Positions 45,819 through 54,291 of a stretch of DNA of 64,000 nt are shown here, in pieces; position 1 is the first letter of the stretch, and every line of letters begins with the position of its first letter. This DNA comes from Thermasporomyces sp036564245. GTDB taxonomy: Bacteria > Actinomycetota > Actinomycetes > Propionibacteriales > Actinopolymorphaceae. The DNA lies in assembly GCA_036564245.1 (NCBI GenBank), contig DATCKU010000016.1, forward strand, positions 33,338 through 97,337, given 5' to 3'. The notes under the pieces are model-generated. The model saw nothing but the letters and a program-made list of their open reading frames with translations, was not told the DNA's origin and did not search any database. Position numbers and translations under genes: made by a program.

Positions 45819-45876
45819 ACCCCTGGTGGAACGCTCGACAGCCGGAGTACCGGTATATCGTGCGTTCCACAGGGGT
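45819..45876 (+). promoter_or_regulatory. Long inverted repeat enclosing the ribosome binding site of the sugar ABC operon
   Basis: ACCCCTGGTGGAACGC (45819-45834) is complementary to GCGTTCCACAGGGGT (45862-45876) over 15 pairs with one bulged G. The 27-base loop contains a smaller CCGG-AGTA-CCGG dyad. The right arm includes AGGGG, the only ribosome binding site for the first permease (GTG 45883). In mRNA the stem would hide that site. As DNA it could instead be a repressor operator. It also lies between glpK and the ABC genes and could act as a roadblock for glpK read-through. Confidence 0.6.
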
Positions 45877-45882
45877 GCTGAC

Positions 45883-46800
45883 GTGGTGAAGTGGCAGAGA
45901 AGGACCCGAGGCCGGGAAGGCTGGCGTCACCGCGAGGATTCCGCCGCCGCACTCATGCTGCTCCCCGCGTTCCTTCCGTACCTCGCGTTCGCGCTCATCC
46001 CCATCGGGTGGCTCATCTACTACAGCTTCCACCGGTGGAACGGCTTCACCGACCCGCAGTTCATCGGCATCGACAACTACCTGCGCGTCGCACGTGACGT
46101 CGAATGGTGGGACTCGGTGCTCACCACACTGCAGTTCACCGCCGGCCGCCTGCTCGTCGAGGTCCCGTTGGCGCTGGCGCTCGCGTACGCCTTCTTCAGG
46201 GGGATCCGCGGCGGATCGATCCTGCGGACCATCTACTTCCTTCCGTACGTCCTCTCCCCAGCCATCATCGGCATCGTCTTCGGATACCTGCTTCGGCACG
46301 TCGGAGGTCCGTTCAACCAGATCCTGCTGGGCGCTCACCTCGTCGATGGACCCATCAACTTCCTCGGCAACGCCACGAACGCCCTGATGAGTCTCATCGG
46401 CGTCGGCGTGTGGGCGCACGTGGGGATCAACATGCTGCTCTTCTTCGCCGGCATGATGACGATCCCGACCGAGCTCACCGAGAGCGCCGCCGTCGAGGGC
46501 GCGGGCGAGTGGCAGACCTTCCGCTACATCGTGGCGCCCATGCTGTTCCCGGTCGCGAGGATCGTGGTCCTCATCTCCATCATCGGAACGCTGCGGTCGT
46601 TCGACCTGGTGAAGACCTTGACCGACGGCGGGCCTGCGGGCGCCACGGAGGTCATGTTCACCTACATCTACCGGTTCTTCTTCGAGCCGCAGACGGTTCC
46701 GCAGATCGGCTATGCCGCCGCCCTGGGCGTATCGGCAAGCGTGGTCGTCGGCGTCGTGTCGGTCGTGTACCTGTGGCTCGTCAGGAGGCAGGAAGCGTGA
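45883..46800 (+). CDS. Sugar ABC transporter permease, MalF/UgpA type
   Basis: 305 aa. GTG 45883 (or the adjacent GTG 45886) follows AGGGG by seven bases. Six membrane segments: LMLLPAFLPYLAFALIPIGW, LLVEVPLALALAYAFF, TIYFLPYVLSPAIIGIVFG and others. The ATPase-contact loop is ESAAVEGAGEWQTFRYIVAPML (EAA motif region). Stop overlaps the next GTG. Part of a four-gene import operon without an ATPase; in actinomycetes such systems usually share a housekeeping MsiK-type ATPase encoded elsewhere. Confidence 0.92.
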   Translation: MVKWQRRTRGREGWRHREDSAAALMLLPAFLPYLAFALIPIGWLIYYSFHRWNGFTDPQFIGIDNYLRVARDVEWWDSVLTTLQFTAGRLLVEVPLALALAYAFFRGIRGGSILRTIYFLPYVLSPAIIGIVFGYLLRHVGGPFNQILLGAHLVDGPINFLGNATNALMSLIGVGVWAHVGINMLLFFAGMMTIPTELTESAAVEGAGEWQTFRYIVAPMLFPVARIVVLISIIGTLRSFDLVKTLTDGGPAGATEVMFTYIYRFFFEPQTVPQIGYAAALGVSASVVVGVVSVVYLWLVRRQEA

Positions 46801-47729
46801 AAGCTCAACGTCGATACGACGTTCGGCCGCCTGCAGGCGTCGCTCCTCCCGTTGCGGTGCCCGAGCGCAGGCGAGCCATGAAGCGCACACCGCTCGCGTG
46901 GGCTCGCCGCATCCTGCTGGGCGTCCTGCTCGTCGCACTCGCTGCCGCGATGCTGACGCCGTTGGTGTTCGGGCTGCTCGCCTCGGTGTCACCACTGAAG
47001 CAGATCCTCAGCAGCGATCCAGGACTCCTGCCACGCAGCTGGGAGTTCGGCAACTTCGCCGATGCCTGGACCCGGGCCAACTTCGCCCGCTACTTCCTCA
47101 ACAGCGTGATCGTGACGATGGGCCTCGTCGTCTTCGACACGTTCGCCTCGAGCATGTCGGGCTACGTGCTCGCCAGGAAACGCCTGCGGGGTCAGCGTCT
47201 GCTCGAAGGCGTCTACATGGCGACGCTCTTCATCGGCCTCACGACGGCGATGCTCTACCCGCAGTACGAGATCGCCCGTGCGCTCGGCATGGACAACCTG
47301 CTCGGCATGACGTTCGTGGAGTACGCAGGCGTCATGGTCATCCACGTGTACCTCGTCAAGGCGTTCGTCAGCGGACTGAGCACCGAGATCGAGGACGCGG
47401 CACGCGTGGACGGCTGCGGATTCTTCGGCACGTACGCCCGGATCGCGCTGCCTGCCATGATGCCGATTCTGGTCACGACGATCGTGCTCGGTTTCCAGGC
47501 CTCGTGGAACAACTACCAGGTGCCGCTCGCGTTCTCGCTCGCCGCACCCGATCTGCGTACGCTCATTGTGGGTGTCTCGGCACTGCAGTACGACGCGGTC
47601 GAGGGCATCGCGTCCTACAACGTCGTGCTCGCCGGTGCCAACATGGCCCTGATCCCGATCGTGGTCGTGTTCATCCTGCTGCAGCGGTTCTTCGTGCGAG
47701 GCTGGACCGAGGGGGCGGTCAAAGGGTGA
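46797..47729 (+). CDS. Sugar ABC transporter permease, MalG/UgpE type
   Basis: 310 aa; GTG 46797 overlaps the previous stop and is preceded by AGGA. A Pro/Arg-rich 30-residue leader, then six membrane segments from ILLGVLLVALAAAMLTPLVFGLL. The conserved loop IEDAARVDGCGFFGTYARIALP is the EAA motif for ATPase contact. FGNFADAW and ARYFLNSVIVT are the usual MalG-type N-terminal features. The stop overlaps the next gene (GTGA). Confidence 0.92.
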   Translation: MKAQRRYDVRPPAGVAPPVAVPERRRAMKRTPLAWARRILLGVLLVALAAAMLTPLVFGLLASVSPLKQILSSDPGLLPRSWEFGNFADAWTRANFARYFLNSVIVTMGLVVFDTFASSMSGYVLARKRLRGQRLLEGVYMATLFIGLTTAMLYPQYEIARALGMDNLLGMTFVEYAGVMVIHVYLVKAFVSGLSTEIEDAARVDGCGFFGTYARIALPAMMPILVTTIVLGFQASWNNYQVPLAFSLAAPDLRTLIVGVSALQYDAVEGIASYNVVLAGANMALIPIVVVFILLQRFFVRGWTEGAVKG

Positions 47730-48403
47730 GTCAGCTGGGTGGACTGCTCGCCGTCGACGGCTTTGCCTATCGCGTGTTGGCTGGATGGGTCTCGCTCGTC
47801 CGGGCTAGCGTGATCTGGGTGCTGTTCTCGCTGCCTGTCGTGACCGCACCGGCCGCGACGCTCCTGCTGCACCAGACGGTCGCCGCAACGGTCCGCGGGG
47901 ACAAGCCGCCGACCCTCGCCGACGGTTGGCGCATGGTGCGCCGGGAGCTTGCGCCCGCAGGGCGGCTCGCGGCCCTCCTCGTGCTGGGCTGGACGGTCAC
48001 GGTGTCCGCACTCCTCGGCCCCTCGCCAGGCGGGGTGTGGGATCGGGCTCTTCCCCTCCTCGTCATTCCGGTCGCCGTGACCTGGCTGCTCGCAAGCCAG
48101 TGGTGCTTCGCTGTGCTCAGCGAGCTGGTCGACCGCCACGTCGATGCGTCGGACCGTCGCATCCTGGCCCGCACCGTCCTTCGTACGTCCTATCTCCGCA
48201 CGATCCGCCGGCCCGACCTCGCCGCCCTCGCCGCCCTCGGCACCGCGACGTTGGTTGTCGTCGGGCTGGTCCTGCCGACCGCGGTCTGGCTTCCCTACTG
48301 GCTCACGGTTCCCGCTCTGTGCGCATGGGTGAGCCTTGCCACCTGCCGGCGGGCCGCACCGCACGTCCAGCACGGCGTGTCTCACCGAAGGGAGAACTCA
48401 TGA
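47726..48403 (+). CDS. DUF624/YesL-like membrane protein
   Basis: 225 aa, GTG start overlapping the previous stop. Five to six membrane segments (VIWVLFSLPVVTAPAATLLL, LAALLVLGWTVTVSALLG, LPLLVIPVAVTWLLASQW, LVVVGLVLPTAVWLPYW). YesL-type proteins regularly accompany rhamnogalacturonan and other oligosaccharide ABC importers; their function is unknown. Here it lies between the permeases and the binding protein, coupled to both by overlaps, so it belongs to the transporter unit. Confidence 0.75.
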   Translation: MSQLGGLLAVDGFAYRVLAGWVSLVRASVIWVLFSLPVVTAPAATLLLHQTVAATVRGDKPPTLADGWRMVRRELAPAGRLAALLVLGWTVTVSALLGPSPGGVWDRALPLLVIPVAVTWLLASQWCFAVLSELVDRHVDASDRRILARTVLRTSYLRTIRRPDLAALAALGTATLVVVGLVLPTAVWLPYWLTVPALCAWVSLATCRRAAPHVQHGVSHRRENS

Positions 48404-49764
48404 CGCTTCCCAGCCACCTGATCCGCAGAAGGGCACTCCTCGCGGGTGGCCTGCTCGTCCCGTTCGCCGCGGCATGTGGCGGAGACGACGACACAACTGG
48501 TGGCGCAGGAGGCGAGCGTGCCACTGTCGTCGTCTGGGACCGCGCAGGAGCGGAGGCCTCCGCCCGTCAAGGTTTCTTCAAGAAGTGGAACGCGAACGAA
48601 GGCCGCAAGCTCGGCATCAGGTCGCAGTACGAGCCGCAGGCAACCGAGAAGTACGAGGAGATCGTGCGGCTCGGCTTCCAGACCAAACGTGCACCCGACA
48701 TCTTCCACGGACCGAGCTCGCAGATGGGTGCGTTCGTCGCGGCCGGTTGGGTGCAACCGCTCGACGGGCTCGTCGACGACGGCATCCTCGAGGAGGCTTC
48801 TCGCTACCTCGCCGACACCAGCGAGCTCGTGTGGGGCGGCCGTCCGTACGCCATCCCCACCACGACGTTCACCGTCCGCATGGCCCTCAACCGCGACCTC
48901 TTCACGCAGGCAGGGCTCGACCCTGACGACCCACCCACGACGTTCTCCGAGGTCGAGGAGGCGGCCCGCGCGATCACGGAGGCCGGCAAGGGCGAGACGT
49001 ACGGCATCGCGATCCCCATGGGATGGGTGGGATTCCAGGCGTGGACGCTCGACCTGCCGATCCTCGCGGCACACGCCGACGTCACCCAGAACGGCCTCTT
49101 CAACATCTCGACCGGACGCTTCGAGGCCGAGAAGTACGCACCGATCATCGAGCACTACCGCACGCTGATCCACGAGAAGATCGCCTTCCCCGGCGCGGAG
49201 ACCATGGACTACGACACCTTCCTGCCGGCATTCGCCGAGGGCAAGGTGGGCATGGTGCTGACGAGCGGAAGCATCGTCGGTGGCATGAAGCAGCTCGGCT
49301 CGACGGTCGATCTCGCGGTCGGACCGATACCCGTGCCGGATGGCATGACGCAGGTCCGCTCGCCGATGAACGCCGGTTTCCCCTACTCCATCTCGTCCAC
49401 CACCGACGACCCGGAGACCGCGGCGGAGGTCTTCGCCGTGCTGGTGGGCCCTGAGATGCAGGAGACGCTCGCGTCGAACGGCATCCCGCCGCTCAGCCAG
49501 GAGGCGTGGGACTCACCTGTGGCGAAGGAAGACGCCAACCTGCAGCTCTTCCGGCCGACCGAGAACGACGTGCAGTGGCCGAAGAATCCGGGCTCGGTCC
49601 TCGCGGTGGAAGGCAAGGACGTCGCGACGACCGCGATCGAGCTGATCCTCGACCCACAGGCCGACGTGTCGGCTGCGCTGAGCCAGCTCTCGGCCCGCTA
49701 CCAGAAGGCCTGGGAGCAGGGCGTCGAGAATGGCGAGATCGATCCGAAGGAGTTCGGCCTGTGA
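48400..49764 (+). CDS. Sugar ABC transporter solute-binding lipoprotein (family 1)
   Basis: 454 aa. ATG 48400 overlaps the previous stop, with AAGGGAG seven bases upstream. The N-terminus has a Tat-like start (IRRRALLAGG) and a lipobox with Cys26 (FAAAC), followed by a Gly/Asp linker. SBP_bac_1 features: ATVVVWDRAG, RAPDIFHGPSSQMGAFVAAGW, PYAIPTTTFTVRMALNRDLF, YDTFLPAFAEGKVGMVL. It binds the sugar outside the cell and delivers it to the permeases at 45883 and 46797. Gene order with the binding protein last is less common than binding protein first. The sugar is unknown. Confidence 0.92.
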   Translation: MTLPSHLIRRRALLAGGLLVPFAAACGGDDDTTGGAGGERATVVVWDRAGAEASARQGFFKKWNANEGRKLGIRSQYEPQATEKYEEIVRLGFQTKRAPDIFHGPSSQMGAFVAAGWVQPLDGLVDDGILEEASRYLADTSELVWGGRPYAIPTTTFTVRMALNRDLFTQAGLDPDDPPTTFSEVEEAARAITEAGKGETYGIAIPMGWVGFQAWTLDLPILAAHADVTQNGLFNISTGRFEAEKYAPIIEHYRTLIHEKIAFPGAETMDYDTFLPAFAEGKVGMVLTSGSIVGGMKQLGSTVDLAVGPIPVPDGMTQVRSPMNAGFPYSISSTTDDPETAAEVFAVLVGPEMQETLASNGIPPLSQEAWDSPVAKEDANLQLFRPTENDVQWPKNPGSVLAVEGKDVATTAIELILDPQADVSAALSQLSARYQKAWEQGVENGEIDPKEFGL

Positions 49765-49770
49765 GCTGAA

Positions 49771-49785
49771 AACCACCAGGTGGTT
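49771..49785 (+). terminator. Palindrome after the sugar ABC operon
   Basis: AACCACC-A-GGTGGTT is a perfect 7-bp dyad six bases after the binding-protein stop. As RNA it forms a five-pair stem with a five-base loop. There is no T-run downstream, so it is either a weak terminator or an operator. Confidence 0.35.
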
Positions 49786-49890
49786 CGGGGTGTGACACGT
49801 GTCGGTACGTGGTGCACCTGCGAATGACCTGGTGGCCCCACAGCCAGGACTGGCGTCCGCGCGAACGCCCTGGGCAGTGCCGCCAGGCTG

Positions 49891-50724
49891 TCAGTCCTGC
49901 TCGCCCTCCCAAACGGTGAACCCGATCTCGAGGAAGTCGAGCACCGTCCGTGCGTTGTTGGTCCGCACCTCGGCGATCTCCACGTAGCCGTACCGATAGT
50001 CGGTGGTCAGGACGCAGTAGTAGTCGCCGGTCCGGAGGGCCCTGACCGGAATCCGCTGGACCCATCGGTCGAACGGCAGCGAGCAGTCTGACGGTTGCGG
50101 TGCCCGACGGACGTTGGGGCGGGCGAAGATGGCGCCGTTGGTGGCGAACATTCCGTTGTCGGTCACCTCGAGGTCGGCGCCGCTGAATGGGTACGCATCG
50201 TTCGTATCCAGGTCCAGATCACCGCGCGGGGTGAACGAGTGGATGCCGGTCTGCAGAACCCGGCTGGTCGGCGGCACGGGAGGCAGGTCGCCGGGCTGCG
50301 GGCCAGCAGTCGACGGTGCAGACTCACGTGGCGTGTCGGACGGTTCCGGGGTCGGCCCGACCGTGCGTGTGACGGTGACGGTCGGTGTCGCCGGCGGTGC
50401 GACGGTGACCGTACGCGTGGCCGTCGGAGTCGGCTGCACGGCGACGTCACTCGTTCCTGGCCCGCGGAGCAGCACCACCACCAACACCACCAACACCACG
50501 ATCAGCACCAGCACGAGCGCGATGCTTGCTGGGTGCTGCCACCAGCGACGGAACTCCTCCCACGCGCGCTCGGCTCGCCTGGGCGGCAGAACTGGCGGGC
50601 CACCGGAAACTCGGACCGCCGGATACAAGGGGTCGCGATGCGCGAGGTCCTGGTCCGGACGCTCGATCCGGACCGTCTGCCGTTCTTGCTGTGCTTCCTC
50701 CTGACCAGAGTCGTTCGGGCTCAT
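49891..50724 (-). CDS. Single-pass membrane protein with Pro/Thr stalk and unrecognised outer domain
   Basis: 277 aa. GGGAGG five bases before the ATG at 50724 decides the start over a TTG at 50778. Layout: about 70 polar residues inside (Gln/Glu-rich, then a Pro/Arg stretch), one very hydrophobic segment (IALVLVLIVVLVVLVVVLL), a Thr/Val/Pro stalk with TVTV repeats (about 105-160), then an outer domain of about 110 residues rich in Tyr, Asp and Arg. Similar short membrane proteins occur widely in actinomycetes. No family recognised. It is convergent with the sugar ABC operon. Confidence 0.7.
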   Translation of the reverse strand: MSPNDSGQEEAQQERQTVRIERPDQDLAHRDPLYPAVRVSGGPPVLPPRRAERAWEEFRRWWQHPASIALVLVLIVVLVVLVVVLLRGPGTSDVAVQPTPTATRTVTVAPPATPTVTVTRTVGPTPEPSDTPRESAPSTAGPQPGDLPPVPPTSRVLQTGIHSFTPRGDLDLDTNDAYPFSGADLEVTDNGMFATNGAIFARPNVRRAPQPSDCSLPFDRWVQRIPVRALRTGDYYCVLTTDYRYGYVEIAEVRTNNARTVLDFLEIGFTVWEGEQD

Positions 50725-51107
50725 CCCCGCCTCCCGGCGATCCTTGCTGTGAAACCACCTCGTGAGGAAAGACAGCAAACCACAAGACGATCTCGTACGA
50801 AAGATCGGCTCCGACTCGGGAGCTGCGCCTACCGGCGGTGCCAGCGCTCGTCGTCGGTCTGTTGGTCACCGGGGCGGCTTGTCCATGGGGCGAGACGTCG
50901 CGGGCCAGGTGCAGAGCCAGCGACTGGGACGAAGAGTAATTCACAAGAAGCGTCAAGGGTTCGTCGCCTATCCTCACACCGGCCCACCGAAGCGGCGATG
51001 AACGCTTCTGCCGATGCCTCGATGAACGCCGCGAGCGAACTTCGGCGCCGCAGACAGCTGCCGTGACGGGACGCACTTCACTGCGCACGAGACCGAAGGG
51101 AGCTCGC
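50725..51107. other. 383-base divergent intergenic region, nothing recognised
   Basis: This gap separates the minus-strand membrane protein from the plus-strand alpha/beta hydrolase and should carry both promoters. On the minus strand, TTGACG near 50960 could be a -35 but no matching -10 lies at the right distance. An AT-richer patch (50935-50965) is the only compositional feature. I see no gene, hairpin with T-run or repeat. Confidence 0.4.
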
Positions 51108-51926
51108 GTGAGCACAGCGCTGATCAATGACATCACCATCGCCTACGGCGACTCCGGATCAGGTCCGGCCCTCGTGCTCGTGCATGGCCATCCCTTCGAT
51201 CGCACGATGTGGCAACCACAGGTCGAGTGGTTCAGCCGTGCTGGATGGCGAGTTGTGACCCCAGACCTTCGGGGCTATGGCGAGAGCACCGTGGTTCCGG
51301 GCAAGACGACGCTCGAGGACTTCGCCCGCGACATCGTCGGCCTGGCCGACCAGCTCGGCATCGAGCGGTTCGTCCTCGGTGGCTTGTCGATGGGCGGGCA
51401 GATCGTGCTCGAGATGGTCCGGTTGTTCCCGCAGCGGATTCGCGGGCTCCTCCTCGCCGACACCTCGGCTCCAGCAGAGAGCGACGCCGGTAAACGCCAT
51501 CGCAACCAACTGGCTGACCGGCTTCTTCGGGAAGGAGTCGAGTCCTATGCCGAAGAGGTGCTCCCCAGGATGCTCGCTTCGTACACCATCGAAAGGCACC
51601 CGGACCTCGCGCAATTCGTGCTTGACATGATGCGTGGGACACCGGCGGAAGGTGCCGCCGCTGCCCTGCGCGGACGGGCAGAGCGGCCGGACTACGTCGA
51701 ACTACTGGCCCGAATCGAGGTTCCCACTCTGGTCGTGGTCGGTCGTGACGACTCGTTCACGCCGATCAGCGAGGCTCAACTCATGTACGAACGAATCCCG
51801 AACGCTTCCCTGGCCGTCATCGAGGGCGCCGCGCACATGCCGAACCTCGAAAGACCCGACGAGTTCAACCAGGCGTTGAGCACCCTCCTCGACGCAGTGT
51901 CTCGTGAGTCGGCCGAAGCGCAGTAG
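51108..51926 (+). CDS. Alpha/beta hydrolase
   Basis: 272 aa. GTG 51108 with AAGGGAG seven bases upstream. Classic fold: LVLVHGHPFD oxyanion region, VVTPDLRGYGES, GGLSMGG nucleophile elbow with Ser94, VVVGRDDSFTP with the acid, and IEGAAHMPNLERP with the catalytic His. It resembles 3-oxoadipate enol-lactonases and small esterases, but the substrate cannot be read from sequence. Free-standing gene, convergent with the type VII-like operon. Confidence 0.88.
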   Translation: MSTALINDITIAYGDSGSGPALVLVHGHPFDRTMWQPQVEWFSRAGWRVVTPDLRGYGESTVVPGKTTLEDFARDIVGLADQLGIERFVLGGLSMGGQIVLEMVRLFPQRIRGLLLADTSAPAESDAGKRHRNQLADRLLREGVESYAEEVLPRMLASYTIERHPDLAQFVLDMMRGTPAEGAAAALRGRAERPDYVELLARIEVPTLVVVGRDDSFTPISEAQLMYERIPNASLAVIEGAAHMPNLERPDEFNQALSTLLDAVSRESAEAQ

Positions 51927-51940
51927 AGCCGCGCTGGCTG

Positions 51941-51967
51941 GCCGGCTTTGACTGTGCCGGCTTTGAC
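51941..51967. repeat. Short direct repeat between convergent genes
   Basis: GCCGGCTTTGAC occurs at 51941-51952 and 51956-51967, a 15-base period. It lies in the 96-base gap after the hydrolase stop. No function is apparent. Confidence 0.6.
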
Positions 51968-52022
51968 CGCGCAGCCTCGTCTGACCCGATCCGCTCTCTC
52001 AGGCGTTCGGAGACGACCAGGC

Positions 52023-52514
52023 CTAGCCTGCGATGATCTCCATGATGGCCATCATGATGAGGTTCTCGATGATGGTCTTGGTGATCTGGCGGAAGATGGG
52101 AATCTCCAGCAAGGAAGCGCCGAACGTCGCGGCCGCCATCGCGATCGCCTGCGCGATCTGGATCGCCAAGATGACAAGCTGGATGATTGCGTTGATCTTC
52201 AACACGAGGACGATCGCCGCGTAGACGAAGAGTCCCATCCCGAGACCGATGCCGGTGTTGGAGGCGATGTCGAGGTTCTTCAGAGCACCGAACTCGTCCC
52301 ACTTCTTCTTGAACGCCTCGACGGCATCGCCCTGGTGGCCGGTCCACACCTGCTGGGCGGCCTGGTCGGACTCACCACCGATCCCGCTCAGCTTGCTCCC
52401 GAAACTGAGCCAGGTCTGGCCCATGCGGAAGATCTTCTCCTCGTCGCTTTCCGGCCAGTTGATCCCGATCATGCCCAGGACGGTGACCAGTTCACTAGGA
52501 AGTTGCAGCCCCAT
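52023..52514 (-). CDS. WXG100_2-type (CpnT N-terminal-like) protein, stand-alone
   Basis: 163 aa. The start MGLQLPSELVTVLGMIGINWPESDE is written in part as GLQLPSELVTVLGMIGINWP and is typical of the N-terminal carrier domain of actinobacterial polymorphic toxins. WTGHQGDAVEAF carries the WxG turn. The second half is very hydrophobic (IGLGMGLFVYAAIVLVL, then IIQLVILAIQIAQAIAMAA). In most relatives this domain continues into a linker and a C-terminal toxin; here the reading frame stops right after the hydrophobic part. Third gene of a minus-strand trio after the YbaB-like and WXG100 genes. Probably a type VII secretion substrate or carrier. Confidence 0.75.
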   Translation of the reverse strand: MGLQLPSELVTVLGMIGINWPESDEEKIFRMGQTWLSFGSKLSGIGGESDQAAQQVWTGHQGDAVEAFKKKWDEFGALKNLDIASNTGIGLGMGLFVYAAIVLVLKINAIIQLVILAIQIAQAIAMAAATFGASLLEIPIFRQITKTIIENLIMMAIMEIIAG

Positions 52515-52535
52515 GGATACGAACCCCGCTCGCTT

Positions 52536-52886
52536 TCAGACTGCCGGCTGAATCGACTCCAGGCCCTTGCCGATCTGCTCCAGAAGCTGTGACGCGAACT
52601 CCTCGGCCTCCTGATACGCCTTCGCCATGCTGCGAAGCGCTTCGGAGTCCAGTCCGAGGTCGTCGCAGAGCTGACCGAGCTTCTCGAAAGCAAGCTCCGA
52701 GACCACCTGGTGAGTGACCCCGATCAACATGCCGATCTCGTCGCCACCCCAGGGATCGCCGAAGCTCGCCAGCTCGTTCATCGTCGACTGCAACTCGGCA
52801 GAGAGCCTTTCGGCGACCGCGCCCAGATCCTGGCCAGCCTTGTCGAGCTGTGAGGGGCTCACGCCGACTGGTTTCGCTTCGGCCAT
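52536..52886 (-). CDS. WXG100-family (ESAT-6-like) type VII secretion protein
   Basis: 116 aa, two predicted helices joined by a turn with DPWGGDEIG (the WxG motif at about 45-47). The C-terminal AYQEAEEFASQ supplies a YxxxE type VII export signal. EspC-like proteins of this size precede secreted toxins in many actinomycetes. The ATG at 52886 is four bases after the YbaB-like stop, with GAGAGGGA upstream. No ESX core genes (eccC, eccD) are in the window, so secretion would depend on a system elsewhere. Confidence 0.8.
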   Translation of the reverse strand: MAEAKPVGVSPSQLDKAGQDLGAVAERLSAELQSTMNELASFGDPWGGDEIGMLIGVTHQVVSELAFEKLGQLCDDLGLDSEALRSMAKAYQEAEEFASQLLEQIGKGLESIQPAV

Positions 52887-52890
52887 CTGC

Positions 52891-53307
52891 TCAGTCCCTC
52901 TCCAACAGTTCCTGCGCCTCGCTGATCGCTTTCAGGTACCGACTCATCTGCTCAGCCGACTGAGCCTGGAACTCCTTCAGCCGCTCCAGCAGCGCCGCCT
53001 GGTCGATGGCGGCCGGCAGCGCGGCGAACTGCTGCTGCAGATGGGCGAGAGCGGCGTTCGTCGCCTCCTTGAAGGCGGCGGCAAGCTCCTCAGCGCCCAC
53101 GCGCAACGCGCGGGGGTCCAGCTCGACCGACTCCAGCTGGCCTCCCGGAGCCGCGGTGATGCGAAGCTTCCCGTCCAAGGCTTCACCATGCCCGCGGAGC
53201 GTCTCCTCGGACTCGTCGTTCGACCGGCTTGCGTCGACCAGCGGACGCAGCGTGGCCAACGCCTCGTCGAAGAGCCGGTCGAAGTCGCCCGCACTCACCT
53301 TCTCCAC
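52891..53307 (-). CDS. YbaB/EbfC-family protein
   Basis: 138 aa from GTG 53307, with GGAGG seven bases upstream. The central beta hairpin (GKLRITAAPGGQLESVELDP) followed by helices is the YbaB pattern; the flanks are long helices rich in Gln, Ala and Glu. YbaB proteins are nucleoid-associated, but copies found directly before WXG100 genes in actinomycetes appear to belong to the secretion cassette, perhaps as chaperones. First gene of the trio. Confidence 0.75.
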   Translation of the reverse strand: MEKVSAGDFDRLFDEALATLRPLVDASRSNDESEETLRGHGEALDGKLRITAAPGGQLESVELDPRALRVGAEELAAAFKEATNAALAHLQQQFAALPAAIDQAALLERLKEFQAQSAEQMSRYLKAISEAQELLERD

Positions 53308-53494
53308 GGGTCAGCCTCCTCGAACGCCCACGCGGATGTGGCTCGTCGCCGTCTGATGATCTGTACCACTAGCAGGGTATCTGCCCTCGACAATGGATGG
53401 CGGCACGAGACCCGTCCTGTGGATAACTGTGGCAGGCGGATTCGATCACCGGTTACTGTTGGTCTGTAATCGGGGACGAAGGGGAGCACGCACG

Positions 53495-54229
53495 ATGCCG
53501 CCAAGGGCGCGGACAGGTTCTGCGGGCAGAAGCGCCCAGACGAGGATCGCGAGGGTTCTCGTCAAGAAGCTGGACATGCTGAACACCAAGGGTGCCCGTC
53601 GTCGGGTAGACATCACGACTCGAGGTAAGGGGCGCCTCGATCCCAGCATCAATCGCCACTACACAGGCAACGGCAAACCGAAGGGCGTCGCAGCCGAAGC
53701 GCCCGACACCCGACCGCGGTGGCAGCCGAACACCGATTACCACGTACGCAACGCCGATACGGGCACGACGGCGGTCTACCGCACGGACAGCCGTGGACGC
53801 GTCTACAACGTCAAGGCTCGCCTGACGCGGACCCCGAGCGGACGGAACCAGACCCAGCAGTCCTGGGCAGGAGGCCGGGACCGCATCCAGGCCCACCCCA
53901 GACTGCGGTACGACCCGAACGCCGACGCGGGTGGTCACTGGGTCGCCGCCGAGCACGGAGGCAGCCGCGAGGGTATCAACTACAGCGCTCAGAACACCGA
54001 GCTCAACAGCAGTGGCGCCTGGCGGCGCATGGAGGAGGAGTTCGGTGAGCTGATGGACCAGGGGTACACGGTCGACGTCGACATGTACGGTCGCTACGCC
54101 GACGCCGGCGAGCGACCACATGCGTACTCCGTGTGGGCGCATGTCACCGGGCCGGACGGCACCCCGCATCCGGACAGTCCATTCGAGTACCACTTCCGTA
54201 ACAGTCGACGCCAGGATCCCCTTCCGTAG
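53495..54229 (+). CDS. DNA/RNA non-specific endonuclease domain protein (probable toxin)
   Basis: 244 aa from ATG 53495 (GGGGAG eight bases upstream). Residues 1-75 are basic and low-complexity; 85-240 match the Endonuclease_NS_2-type nuclease found at the C-terminus of polymorphic toxins: DAGGHWVAAEHGGS with catalytic-type His148, INYSAQNTELNSSGAWRRME with the conserved Asn residues (N167, N171), and PHAYSVWAHVTGPDG. GHLI of the consensus is GHWV here. No secretion domain is fused, which is unusual. The carrier-type proteins are divergent, 187 bases away, and a YezG-like immunity gene follows after 62 bases. Confidence 0.78.
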   Translation: MPPRARTGSAGRSAQTRIARVLVKKLDMLNTKGARRRVDITTRGKGRLDPSINRHYTGNGKPKGVAAEAPDTRPRWQPNTDYHVRNADTGTTAVYRTDSRGRVYNVKARLTRTPSGRNQTQQSWAGGRDRIQAHPRLRYDPNADAGGHWVAAEHGGSREGINYSAQNTELNSSGAWRRMEEEFGELMDQGYTVDVDMYGRYADAGERPHAYSVWAHVTGPDGTPHPDSPFEYHFRNSRRQDPLP

Positions 54230-54291
54230 CTGGCGACTCGGTCACCTGCCCTTCTCATCGACGGGCTGGCTTCGCGTGAGAGAATCGATTG

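Noticed and set aside
50455..50525. Repeated CACCAAC-type triplets that look like a short tandem array
   Set aside because: They encode the Val/Leu-rich membrane segment of the minus-strand protein; the repetition comes from Val and Leu codons, and there are no spacers as in a CRISPR array.
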